Below are positions 40,947 through 48,850 of a DNA stretch of 64,000 bases, piece after piece. A program made the position numbers and the translations under genes. The stretch covers positions 1-64,000 of the forward strand of contig NZ_FOFF01000032.1 of NCBI RefSeq assembly GCF_900110755.1, given 5' to 3'. This DNA comes from Streptomyces sp. yr375 (GTDB taxonomy: Bacteria; Actinomycetota; Actinomycetes; Streptomycetales; Streptomycetaceae). The stretch's first letter is position 1. Each line of letters begins with the position of its first letter. The notes beneath the pieces are model-generated. The model was not told the DNA's origin. It was given only the letters and a program-made list of their open reading frames with translations, and did no database searches.

Positions 40947-40965
40947 GCAGGAGGTGACGTAGCGG

Positions 40966-41853
40966 ATGGAACTGTTGCTCGCACTCACCGTGGGGATCGC
41001 CGTCTGGGGCATGTTCGCCGGTGTCCGCATGTACCGGGCCGACGTGAAACTGCCCAGCGACCTCGCGCTCGCCCTGGAGGTCGGGGCCACCCGCACCAGC
41101 GCCGTGGGCTCGGTCATCGACCGCCTCGGCATGCGGTACGCCCCCGCCGTCCTGCGCCTGATGGGCCCCAAGCAGGTCACCCGCTACCGCCGCCGGATCG
41201 ACCTCGCGGGCAACCCCGGCGGCCTGACCATCGACCGGTACGCGGCCCGGCGCGCCGTCTACGGCGGGATCGGCGCCCTCGGCGCGTTCGCCGCGCTGCT
41301 CCAGGGCAGCTACTTCATCGCGCTCATGATGCTCGCGTTCGGCGCGTTCTGGTCCGAGGTCGGCATCTGGTCCGCGATCCGGGTCCGCAAGGACGCCATC
41401 GAACGCACCCTGCCGGACTTCCTCGACGTCCTCGCCGTCGTCGTGAGCGCGGGCCTCGGCTTCCGCCAGGCCCTCGACCGGGTGGCGTCCCGGTACGAGG
41501 GCCCGTGGGCGGACGAGATCCGCATCACCCTCCGTCAGATGGACCTCGGCGTGAGCCGCCGCGAGGCATTCCAGGAACTGCGCCGCCGCAACGACTCCGA
41601 GCAGGTCGCCATGTTCGTCACCGCGCTCCAGCAGGGCGAGGAACTGGGCGCGCCGATCGTCGACACGCTCGTCGCCATCGCCAAGGACATGCGCCGCACG
41701 GACGCGCAGAACGCCCGCCGCAAGGCCGCCCGCGCCGTCCCCAAGGCCACCCTGATGATCACAACGTTCATGGTCCCGGCCACCATGCTCCTCCTGGGCG
41801 CGGGCATGCTCCTCGGCTCCGGCACCGACTTCAGCTCGATCACGGGCGACTAG
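40966..41853 (+). CDS. tadC: TadC-like inner-membrane platform protein
   Basis: A 295-residue type II secretion F-domain protein and likely TadB partner. Transmembrane segments lie at about 1-20, 95-125 and near the C-terminus. The central F-domain shows TLPDFLDVLAVVVSAGLGFRQAL and REAFQELRRRNDSEQVAMFV. An AGGAGGT ribosome site precedes ATG 40966. Spacing from TadB is 19 bp, so the genes are in one unit. Confidence 0.92.
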   Translation: MELLLALTVGIAVWGMFAGVRMYRADVKLPSDLALALEVGATRTSAVGSVIDRLGMRYAPAVLRLMGPKQVTRYRRRIDLAGNPGGLTIDRYAARRAVYGGIGALGAFAALLQGSYFIALMMLAFGAFWSEVGIWSAIRVRKDAIERTLPDFLDVLAVVVSAGLGFRQALDRVASRYEGPWADEIRITLRQMDLGVSRREAFQELRRRNDSEQVAMFVTALQQGEELGAPIVDTLVAIAKDMRRTDAQNARRKAARAVPKATLMITTFMVPATMLLLGAGMLLGSGTDFSSITGD

Positions 41854-41875
41854 GGCCAGGACAGGACAAACGGTC

Positions 41876-43291
41876 ATGACGATCACCACGGAGACCCGGG
41901 CAGACCGACGGCCCCACTGCGACCGCCCCAGCGACCGCGATGACTGCGATGACCGCGATGACCGCAGCGAGACTGACGGCCGCGGTGACACGGACGGTCG
42001 TCGGTCGGCCGGTGGCGGGGCGGCTGGTGGAGCCCCCATTTCCCTTCAGGTCAATGCCCTGCAAGCGATGTGTCGGCAGGTTTTTGGGTTTCGGTTGGCC
42101 ATGATCGCCGTTGCCGCGCCTGCCGCTCTGCTCAATGCCGCTCCGGGGATGAGTGTTCGGCTGGTGGGTGCGGCCGTGGTCGTCACGTTCATGGGCTCGT
42201 ACGTTCTCTTTCGGGACTGGGAGCGGTTCGGGCCCCTTCTCCTGCGCCACCCCTCCCTCCTCGCCGTGGACACCCTGGTCGGCACCCTGCTGTTGATCTC
42301 GGCCGGCCCGGACACCACGCTCGCGTACGTCAGCGTCTGCACCCCGCTGCTCGCCGGCATCGTCTACGGCTGGCGCGGCGCGGCCTGCTTCGCCTCCCTC
42401 CAGTCGCTGATCCTGCTGCTGGTCCACGCGACCCTCGTACGCGAGTCGGGGACCGGCCTGGCGGAGCGGCTGCTGCTGCCGGGTTTCTGCGTGATCACCG
42501 GCGCGGTCGGCTCGGCCCTGCGTCAGCTCATGCTCCGCTTCGGCGCGGCCACCCAGGCCCTGACCACCGTGAAGGCCCGGCTGGCCGTCACCGAGGCGGT
42601 CGCCGCCGAACGCGCCCGGCTGGCCCGCGAGATGCACGACTCGGTGGCCAAGACCCTGCACGGCGTGGCCCTCGCGGCGGATGCCCTGGCCCAGTCGGCC
42701 GGCACACCCGGCACGGACCCGGCCCTCGTACGGCAACACGCCGAACTGGTCGCCCGCGCCGCGCGCCGCGCCGCCGCCGAGTCCCGCGAACTCCTGACCG
42801 ACCTGCGCCGCGAGTCGGCCCCCGCCCCCGGCACCGACCTCCTGCCCGAACTCGCCTCCACCGCCCGCGACTTCACACAACGCACCGGCCTGCCCGTCAC
42901 GTACGACGACTCGTCCCACGGCGGTACGACGCCGCTCCCCGTCCCGCCCGCCGTGGCCCGCCAACTCCTCACCATCACCGCGGAGGCCCTGGAGAACGCC
43001 CACCGCCACGCGGCCCCGACCCACGTCGAGTTACGCGCCGCCGTGACCGGCGGACTCCTCACCCTCAGCGTCCGCGACGACGGCCGCGGCCTCCCGCCCG
43101 GCACCACCCTCGAACACCTCCGCCGCACCGGCCACTTCGGCCTGGTCGGCATGGCGGAGCGCGCCGCCTCCATCGGCGCCCGCATCCACATCGGCCCCGG
43201 CCCCGACGCCCGCGGCACCGAGGTCCGCGTGGAACTCCCGCTGGCCGCCATGACTCCGTACCCCGCCGCACCCCGAGAGGAGGCCGCCTGA
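41876..43291 (+). CDS. Membrane sensor histidine kinase of the Tad locus
   Basis: A 471-residue NarL-type (HisKA_3) kinase. An Asp/Arg-rich N-terminal tail (about 8-45), partly encoded by GATGACCGC repeats, precedes about four or five transmembrane segments (75-210). The dimerisation/phosphoacceptor helix ARLAREMHDSVAKTLHG (about 243-260) contains the histidine, and the GHKL domain has the N box ENAHRHA, G1 VRDDGRGLPPG and G2 GHFGLVGM. Input signal is unknown, probably sensed in the membrane. Its TGA overlaps the response regulator ATG by one base. Confidence 0.93.
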   Translation: MTITTETRADRRPHCDRPSDRDDCDDRDDRSETDGRGDTDGRRSAGGGAAGGAPISLQVNALQAMCRQVFGFRLAMIAVAAPAALLNAAPGMSVRLVGAAVVVTFMGSYVLFRDWERFGPLLLRHPSLLAVDTLVGTLLLISAGPDTTLAYVSVCTPLLAGIVYGWRGAACFASLQSLILLLVHATLVRESGTGLAERLLLPGFCVITGAVGSALRQLMLRFGAATQALTTVKARLAVTEAVAAERARLAREMHDSVAKTLHGVALAADALAQSAGTPGTDPALVRQHAELVARAARRAAAESRELLTDLRRESAPAPGTDLLPELASTARDFTQRTGLPVTYDDSSHGGTTPLPVPPAVARQLLTITAEALENAHRHAAPTHVELRAAVTGGLLTLSVRDDGRGLPPGTTLEHLRRTGHFGLVGMAERAASIGARIHIGPGPDARGTEVRVELPLAAMTPYPAAPREEAA

Positions 43292-44046
43292 TGCCGCTGT
43301 TCCCCCCGCCGCCCCGGCCCGCCCCCGTCCGCGTGATCGTGGCCGATGACAACCCGGTCGTCCGCGCGGGCCTGACCGCCCTTCTCTCCGCCCGCGAGGA
43401 CACGACGGTCGTCGCGGAGGCGGCGGACGGCCGCGAGGCCTACGAGTCCGCCCTCCGCCACCGCCCCGACGTCGTCCTCCTGGACGTCCGCATGCCCGGC
43501 GTCGACGGCCTCGCCGCCCTTCCCCACCTGGCCAGGATCACCCGCGTCGTGATGCTGACGTACAGCCACGAGGCCGAGATCGTCCAGGCGGCGCTGCGCG
43601 GCGGGGCGGGGGGCTATCTGGTCCACGGGGAGTTCACCGTGGAGGAGTTGGCGTCGGCGGTACGGGACGTCACGCGGGGCCGGGCGCACGTCACCCCCAC
43701 GGCGGCGACGGCCCTGCTGGCACACCTCCAGACCGATGCGACTGCACACGCCGGTGCGGATCCAACTCTCCTATTTTTACCTACTTCTACGGAACCGCTT
43801 TCGCAGTTGCAATCAACTGTGGGACAGTCGATGTCGGTAGGCAGGGCGAAGTACCCACTCAGCGCGAGGGAGGCGGAGATCATGGACCTCATCGCGTCGG
43901 GCATGAACAACCAGCAGATCGCCGCCACCTGCTTCATCAGCGAGAAGACGGTCAAGAACCACATCAACCGCATCTTCGCCAAACTGCACAGCGCCACCCG
44001 CTCCGAGGCCACGGCCAAGTGGCTGGGCACGGCGGTGACTTCATGA
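43291..44046 (+). CDS. NarL/LuxR-type response regulator of the Tad locus
   Basis: A 251-residue response regulator. The receiver domain (about 12-125) has the acidic pair VADDNP, phospho-acceptor D in VVLLDVRMPG and the later TYSH threonine. The LuxR-type HTH (about 188-250) shows LSAREAEIMDLIASGMNNQQIAATCFISEKTVKNHI. The linker DNA (about 43740-43850) is clearly less GC-rich than the rest. Being inside the Tad unit, it most likely regulates pilus expression. ATG 43291 forms a TGATG coupling with the kinase. Confidence 0.94.
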   Translation: MPLFPPPPRPAPVRVIVADDNPVVRAGLTALLSAREDTTVVAEAADGREAYESALRHRPDVVLLDVRMPGVDGLAALPHLARITRVVMLTYSHEAEIVQAALRGGAGGYLVHGEFTVEELASAVRDVTRGRAHVTPTAATALLAHLQTDATAHAGADPTLLFLPTSTEPLSQLQSTVGQSMSVGRAKYPLSAREAEIMDLIASGMNNQQIAATCFISEKTVKNHINRIFAKLHSATRSEATAKWLGTAVTS

Positions 44047-44154
44047 GCCCCCGCCGGCCCTCCGACTGGGCCCGCCATTGGGCCCGGGGACCCTTCTCCA
44101 AGGCGGCCGCCCGGCCATACGGTGCCGGTCACGCCACCGATGGAGAGGAACGCC

Positions 44155-44391
44155 ATGAGCGACCTGCTGCTGAAGACCGCCGTCGCGGCCAAGGTCCGGG
44201 TGAGCGGCTGGACGAACACGACGGCACGGGCCGTACGCCGCCGCGCCACCGGCGACAGGGGACAGACCGCGGTCGAGTACCTGGGCATCATCGCGGTGGT
44301 GGTGGCGATCGTGGTCCTCATCGCGAACACCAACCTGGGCCAGACGATCGTCGACAAGCTCAGAGCCCAGATCGCCAAGGTGGCTCCCTGA
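44155..44391 (+). CDS. flp: Flp-family major pilin
   Basis: A 78-residue prepilin. The basic leader ends in RRRATGDRGQ, and the mature part begins TAVEYLGIIAVVVAIVVLIAN, the hydrophobic helix with the type IV pilin Glu5-Tyr/Leu signature of Flp pilins. The prepilin peptidase should cut at the G/Q-T boundary; no such peptidase is found in this unit. ATG 44155 is preceded by GGAGAGGAA, the strongest ribosome site in the locus, as expected for an abundant structural protein. Its stop overlaps the next gene. Confidence 0.92.
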   Translation: MSDLLLKTAVAAKVRVSGWTNTTARAVRRRATGDRGQTAVEYLGIIAVVVAIVVLIANTNLGQTIVDKLRAQIAKVAP

Positions 44392-45002
44392 CGCGACTTC
44401 GTCTTCGCGCGCACGGCGACGCAGGGCAGGTCTTCCCCATCTACATCACGGTGGTGGCGGGCCTGCTCTTCCTCGCGTTCGCGTACTTCGCGGTCGGCCA
44501 GGCCGCGGTGAACCGCAGCGGTGCCCAGACGGCGGCCGACGCGGCGGCACTGGCGGCGGCACAGGACACCAGGGACCAACTGGCGGACCTGTGGGTCGAG
44601 GACGTCCTCGACCCGACGAAGTGGCAGCAGATCTTCGAGGGCGTCGGAGCGGCCGAGGACCCGTGCCGACGCGCTGCCGAGCTCGCCGCGCAGAACGACG
44701 CCAGTGTGGACGACTGTGCTCCGGACGGCCTCCGCTTCACGGTCGCCGTCCAGACGAACAAGACGGCGGGTGACTCGGTGATCCCCGCCACGAGCACCAC
44801 GCACGCACACGCCTCCGCCACAGCCGTGATCAAGTCCCTGTGCACGTTCGACCCGCCTGGCGCGGACCCCGAAGGTGCCGTGCTGCCCACGCTCACCTGC
44901 AACGACAAGGACGGGGAAAGGGAGTGGGAGCTGGATCCGAAGGATCTCGGGGTGCTTCCCAAACCCGAGGACCTCTTCGACGTCCACCTGACCAACGACT
45001 GA
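44388..45002 (+). CDS. TadG-like pilus protein, non-canonical start
   Basis: About 204 residues. A basic leader LTRLRLRAHGDAGQ leads into VFPIYITVVAGLLFLAFAYFAVGQAAVNRSGAQTAADAAALAAA, the transmembrane and helical signature of TadG/Rv3654c-like proteins. Exported cysteines follow. The frame has no ATG, GTG or TTG between the last upstream stop-free shadow and the hydrophobic segment; the best start is CTG 44388, which overlaps the Flp TGA and has AAGG eight bases upstream. Translation is probably by re-initiation after flp. GTG 44451 would remove the leader. Confidence 0.82.
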   Translation: MTRLRLRAHGDAGQVFPIYITVVAGLLFLAFAYFAVGQAAVNRSGAQTAADAAALAAAQDTRDQLADLWVEDVLDPTKWQQIFEGVGAAEDPCRRAAELAAQNDASVDDCAPDGLRFTVAVQTNKTAGDSVIPATSTTHAHASATAVIKSLCTFDPPGADPEGAVLPTLTCNDKDGEREWELDPKDLGVLPKPEDLFDVHLTND

Positions 45003-45036
45003 CGCGCGAACGACAAGCGGTGAAGGAAGCGGAGTG

Positions 45037-45621
45037 ATGAGCATGCGGTTCACGGCGAAAGCCCGCAGGGGGATGGTCGCGCTGGCCGTCGTGTCCGGGC
45101 TGGCCCTCGGCGCGACTGCCTGCGGTGGCGGCGGGGGTGACGACGACAAGAAACCACAGCGTTCGTCGTCCGCCTCCAAGAGCGGTGGATCGCAGCCGGA
45201 CACCCAGGAAGGGCAGTCCGAGGAGCCTTTGGCCGAGCTGAAGGGCCCGAGCGGGCTGCTGCTCCAGATCACGTCAGCCGTACGCGACTCGGGCGGCTTC
45301 GTCACCGTCAACGGCGCACTGAAGAACGACAGCGGGACGGAAGCGGTGATCCCGTCCGCGCTGAGCGGCAACGAGACCGAGATCATCAACAACGGGCTGT
45401 CCCTCGGCGGAGCCACCCTCGTCGACTCCAAGAGCAAGAAGCGCTACTACGTCCTGCGCGACACCGACGGCCGCCCCCTGACGACCACCGGCTTCTCGAC
45501 CCTCAAGGCCGGCGACTCCATCGACGTCTTCCTGCAGTTCCCCGCGCCGCCCGCGAGCTCGACCGACGTCACCTTCCAACTCCCGCTGTTCCCCAGCGGG
45601 GTCATCAAGATCTCCGGGTGA
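45037..45621 (+). CDS. Putative lipoprotein of the Tad locus
   Basis: About 194 residues. The signal segment MVALAVVSGLALGATAC ends in a lipobox (LGATAC), followed by a Gly/Asp/Ser-rich linker and a beta-rich domain (about 65-194) with LLLQITSAVRDSGGFVTVNGALKND, resembling DUF4352/immunoglobulin-like extracellular domains. GTG 45034 and ATG 45043 are alternative starts. It would sit on the outer face of the membrane, and its gene overlaps the OmpA-like gene by 4 bp. Confidence 0.82.
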   Translation: MSMRFTAKARRGMVALAVVSGLALGATACGGGGGDDDKKPQRSSSASKSGGSQPDTQEGQSEEPLAELKGPSGLLLQITSAVRDSGGFVTVNGALKNDSGTEAVIPSALSGNETEIINNGLSLGGATLVDSKSKKRYYVLRDTDGRPLTTTGFSTLKAGDSIDVFLQFPAPPASSTDVTFQLPLFPSGVIKISG

Positions 45622-46250
45622 GGACGGCCATGACCCCACGTCTCACTCTGGCGGTGGCCACGGCCACCCTTGTGATCATCGGCATGGCCCCCGCCGCCCA
45701 CGCCGACCCCAGCCCCGGCGTCAGCGTCCCGCCCGGCACCGAACCCACCGCCTCCGCCCCCGTGCAGGTCGACCCCAACGACCCCGACCTCAAGCTCCCG
45801 CAGGGCGGCACCCTCGCCGAGCCCAAGGTGCTGGACATCAAGCAGGTCGTCGAGGACGAGGCGGGCGACGAACGGCGGGAGGACACCAACGCGGACGTGA
45901 CGTTCGCCCTCCAGGCCGAGGTCCTCTTCGGCAAGGACAGCGCGACACTCGGTGCGCAGGCGCAGGCCCGCATCGGCACGATCGCCGCCGAGATCAAGAA
46001 GCAGCACACCAGCCTGGTCCGTGTCTTCGGCTTCACGGACGACCTGGGCTCCTCCGCCCACGGCGACGTCCTGTCGAAACAGCGCGCCGACGCCGTACAG
46101 GCCGAACTCGCCGGCGAGCTGAACGACCCGAGCATCACCTTCGAGGTGCGCGGCTACGGCGAGCAGTACCCCATCTCCGACAACTCCACGGAAGAGGGCC
46201 GCAAGAAGAACCGCCGCGTGGAGGTCACCTTCCCCCGGACGGCGAGCTGA
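45618..46250 (+). CDS. OmpA-like peptidoglycan-associated protein
   Basis: A 210-residue exported protein. A signal peptide (about 1-29, AAHA cleavage), then a linker, then a C-terminal OmpA domain (about 92-207) with EVLFGKDSATL, VRVFGFTDDLGSSAHGDVLSKQRADAV and EGRKKNRRVEVTF. The aspartate and arginine residues that bind diaminopimelate are visible (GFTDDLG and NRRVEV). In a monoderm this domain would tether the pilus machine to peptidoglycan. GTG 45618 overlaps the lipoprotein stop. It is the last gene of the Tad unit and overlaps the convergent DUF192 gene by 26 bp. Confidence 0.9.
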   Translation: MRTAMTPRLTLAVATATLVIIGMAPAAHADPSPGVSVPPGTEPTASAPVQVDPNDPDLKLPQGGTLAEPKVLDIKQVVEDEAGDERREDTNADVTFALQAEVLFGKDSATLGAQAQARIGTIAAEIKKQHTSLVRVFGFTDDLGSSAHGDVLSKQRADAVQAELAGELNDPSITFEVRGYGEQYPISDNSTEEGRKKNRRVEVTFPRTAS

Positions 46251-46617
46251 CCCGTACCTCCACCCGTACCCCCGCCCGCACCCCCCACCCCGCCAGCGCC
46301 CCGGCCGCCGCCTCCAGCACATGCCGCGACCGCAGCCGGGGCAGCCCCAGCCGCCCCGGCTGCATGGTGCGTACGGCGATGACGGTGAACCGCCGGTCGA
46401 GATAGGCGACATCGATCGGCATCCGCATCCCGAAGGTGTGCACGCTGCCCGCCGGCGTCAACAGCATCGCCCCGGCGACGGACTCCCGCCCGAGCAGCCC
46501 CCTCGTACGGGCCCGATAGGAGGCGGCGATCTCCACCGCAACCCGCAGACCACCGAGACCCCCGCCCTCCCCGTCCACCACCACGAGCTCGCCCCGCCCG
46601 TCCCGCCAGCGCGCCAT
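46225..46617 (-). CDS. DUF192 protein
   Basis: A 130-residue DUF192 family protein. The core segment RTRGLLGRESVAGAMLLTPAGSVHTFGMRMPIDVAYLDR carries the signature (S/T)xRxRGLMGR and HTFxMxxPIDxxFLD pattern. The biochemical role of the family is not established. Unlike many members it has no signal peptide and an Arg/Val-rich tail. The 3' end overlaps the OmpA-like gene by 26 bp in antisense; its start faces the DHFR-like gene. Confidence 0.9.
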   Translation of the reverse strand: MARWRDGRGELVVVDGEGGGLGGLRVAVEIAASYRARTRGLLGRESVAGAMLLTPAGSVHTFGMRMPIDVAYLDRRFTVIAVRTMQPGRLGLPRLRSRHVLEAAAGALAGWGVRAGVRVEVRVSSPSGGR

Positions 46618-46698
46618 CCCCGTCTCCCCTCAGCCGCGTAGCTACCCTCTGCACCGTAGCGAGCCGGGCAGGTCGGGACACGAAGAGGTGGCCGTCGT

Positions 46699-47268
46699 AT
46701 GCGGAAGATCGTGCTGATGATGTCGGTGTCCCTGGACGGATACATCGAAGGTCCGGACCACGACATCTCCTGGCACCGCGTCGACGACGAAGTGCACCGC
46801 GACGCCAACGACGCCGTCAGGCAGCTCGGCGGCATCCTCAGCGGCCGGGTCACCCACGAGCTCATGGCCGGGTTCTGGACCACGGCGGACGCCGAGCCCG
46901 AAGCCTCCGCGCCGGTCGCCGAGTTCGCCGCGATCTGGCGGAACATCCCGAAGTACGTCTACTCCCGCACCCTCCAGCACGCCGACTGGAACACCACGAT
47001 CGTGCGGGACGTCGTCCCCGAGGAGGTCACCGCCCTCAAGGAACAGGCGGGCGGTGACCTGGGCCTCGGCGGCGCCGACCTCGCCGCGTCCTTCCTCCGC
47101 CACGGCCTCGTCGACGCGCTCCGCCTCTACGTCCACCCCGTCCTCATCGGCCGGGGCACCCCCCTGTTCCCGGCCACCACCGCCACCACGACCCCCCTGC
47201 ACCTCACCGAGACCGAAATCTTCGGGAACGGAGTAGCCCTCCTGCGGTATGACGTACTGCATGAATGA
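46699..47268 (+). CDS. DHFR-like (RibD C-terminal) reductase
   Basis: A 189-residue dihydrofolate reductase-fold protein of the RibD C-terminal/YwjB type. The N-terminal KIVLMMSVSLDGYIEGPDHDISW is diagnostic, followed by GGILSGRVTHELM (nucleotide region), KYVYSRTL and GDLGLGGADLAASFLRHGLVDAL. It probably reduces an unknown pteridine-like or deaminated substrate with NADPH. The stop overlaps the next gene by up to 20 bp. Confidence 0.92.
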   Translation: MRKIVLMMSVSLDGYIEGPDHDISWHRVDDEVHRDANDAVRQLGGILSGRVTHELMAGFWTTADAEPEASAPVAEFAAIWRNIPKYVYSRTLQHADWNTTIVRDVVPEEVTALKEQAGGDLGLGGADLAASFLRHGLVDALRLYVHPVLIGRGTPLFPATTATTTPLHLTETEIFGNGVALLRYDVLHE

Positions 47269-48049
47269 CAGGGTCTTCGAACACCTCCTCGCCGAAGGGG
47301 CCGCCGTCCCCACCGAAGGGTGGGACTTCTCCTGGTTCGAGGGGCGGGCCACCGAGGCGCGGCCCTCCTGGGGGTACGCGGCGAGGTTGGCCGACCGGCT
47401 GGCGGCGGGCGTCAGTGCCGTGCTCGACGTGCAGACCGGGGGCGGGGAGGTCCTGGACTTCGCGCTCGGCCGGATCGCCCCCGCCGCGCCCGTCCTCACC
47501 GTCGCCACCGAAGGTTGGCCGGCGAACGTCGCCAAGGCCACCGCCCTGCTCCGCCCGCGCGGCATCGCGGTCGTCGCGTCCCCGGAAGACGGCCCGCTGC
47601 CCTTCGCGGACGCCACCTTCGACCTGGTCACCAGCAGGCATCCGGTCCGGCCGCTCTGGGGCGAGATCGCCCGCGTGCTGCGGCCCGGCGGGACGTACTT
47701 CGCCCAGCACGTCGGCCCGCGCAGCGTCTTCGAACTCGTCGAGTACTTCCTCGGGCCGCAGCCCGAAGGGGTGAGCGGCGCCCGGCATCCCGACCGGGAG
47801 CGCGCCGACGCCGAGGCGGCGGGGCTGGAGATCGTCGACCTGCGGGCGGAACGGCTCCGGGTCGAGTTCCATGACATCGCCGCCGTCGTCCACTTCCTGC
47901 GCAAGGTGGTGTGGATGGTGCCGGGCTTCACGGTGGAGGCGTACCGGCCCCGGCTGCGCGCCCTGCACGAGCGCTCGAGGCCGACGGCCCCTTCGCCGCG
48001 CACAGCACCCGCCACCTCTTCGACGCCCGCAAGCCGACTGAGTGACTGA
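47249..48049 (+). CDS. SAM-dependent methyltransferase, C-terminus frameshifted
   Basis: Up to 266 residues from ATG 47249, or 262 from ATG 47261. It has a class I methyltransferase fold: VLDVQTGGGEVL (motif I) near 60, FDLVTSRHPVRPLW near 125 and VLRPGGTYFAQHVGPR near 142. From about base 47972 the frame reads a Pro/Ser/Thr-rich tail (RSRPTAPSPRTAPATSSTPASRL). In the -1-type alternative frame the same bases read LEADGPFAAHSTRHLFDARKPTE followed by TGA at 48043-48045, which is the expected family end. So a one-base deletion near 47972 has replaced the last 20 or so residues, either truly or by sequencing error. Confidence 0.8.
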   Translation: MTYCMNDRVFEHLLAEGAAVPTEGWDFSWFEGRATEARPSWGYAARLADRLAAGVSAVLDVQTGGGEVLDFALGRIAPAAPVLTVATEGWPANVAKATALLRPRGIAVVASPEDGPLPFADATFDLVTSRHPVRPLWGEIARVLRPGGTYFAQHVGPRSVFELVEYFLGPQPEGVSGARHPDRERADAEAAGLEIVDLRAERLRVEFHDIAAVVHFLRKVVWMVPGFTVEAYRPRLRALHERSRPTAPSPRTAPATSSTPASRLSD

Positions 48050-48307
48050 CGGGCCGCCCCGGAACGCTCGTCGGCGAATTGGCCAGGAACTGTCGTTCGA
48101 GGCATCGTGCGGGGCCGCACGTCGAGTGGTTTTCGAGTGATCCTCCAGGTCGTGGCTACGGCGTCAGGCCGCAAAGGGGTCGGAACCTGAGCACTTCGTC
48201 GCCCCGCCGTCCCCGGCCGACCGCCGGTTCATCCCCGGAGCCCCTCTCCGGCTACGCTTCCCCCACCCTCCACCTCCACAAGGTTTCCACATCATTACCG
48301 TCAACCC

Positions 48308-48337
48308 TTCACATCTCCTGCCCGCCTCGCGTATGTT
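48308..48337 (+). promoter_or_regulatory. Promoter in the uppS upstream region
   Basis: TTCACA (48308-48313), 18-base spacer, TATGTT (48332-48337), set in an unusually AT-rich stretch (about 48280-48345). It would drive a transcript through the hairpins at 48375 and 48643-48733 toward the prenyltransferase gene. Confidence 0.5.
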
Positions 48338-48374
48338 CTAGCCCGGGCAATTCGCGTGAGCAAAGCTACGTGGA

Positions 48375-48409
48375 CGTCACCGCGCAGTGGAGGGGGCCGC
48401 GCGGTGACG
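48375..48409 (+). other. Perfect 11-bp hairpin in the leader
   Basis: CGTCACCGCGC and GCGCGGTGACG pair perfectly around a 13-base purine-rich loop. It lies 38 bases after the predicted -10 box, so it would be near the 5' end of that transcript. Confidence 0.6.
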
Positions 48410-48642
48410 CCCGCGTCCCGGTCGCGTCAAGGTGGCGTTCGCAGTCGGGTTAGCCCATCAGAGGGACAGGCGGGCGAGTGATCGGCCGAGGCTCATGTCG
48501 CCGCAAAACCTCTACTTTCCCCGGTAAACGTCCCCGTTCCCCTGGGAATCCGCTGTGTTCAGGCCATGGGTCACCCATGAACAACGCCCCAAACGGCCAC
48601 CGGGGCGTCGTCGGGCGACTCCGGAGAGTAGTTGTGGCGCGC

Positions 48643-48733
48643 TGATGCACGCAGCATCACTTACGAAGGGTTATGGTGGAAACCCCCCCTCGGGCCGGTC
48701 CGTCTCCCCCCCCACGGACCGGCCCGTTTTTTT
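48643..48733 (+). ncRNA. Candidate C-rich structured RNA ending in a terminator
   Basis: A small hairpin TGATGC-ACGCA-GCATCA (48643-48659) is followed by a run of seven C (48683-48689) and then a perfect 13-bp hairpin (48691-48703 with 48714-48726) whose 10-base loop holds eight C, ending in seven T (48727-48733). A terminator hairpin with a C-run loop recalls the actinobacterial 6C RNA. However, the first 6C hairpin, also expected to carry its C-run in a loop, is not found, since the first C-run looks single-stranded. It may be a small RNA or an attenuator 118 bp before the uppS-type gene. Confidence 0.6.
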
Positions 48734-48850
48734 GTGCCTCCGGCCCCCGCGCCGCCCCCTCTCCCCGCCCACCCCGCTCAACGGGCCAGGCCCCACAGGG
48801 GTAGGCTGCGCCCCGCGGGGACCGCACCGTACGGAGGGGCTGACAATCAC

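Noticed and set aside
48643..48733. Certain assignment as 6C RNA
   Set aside because: Only the second hairpin fits; the first C-run is not enclosed in a clear stem, so it is kept as a candidate only.
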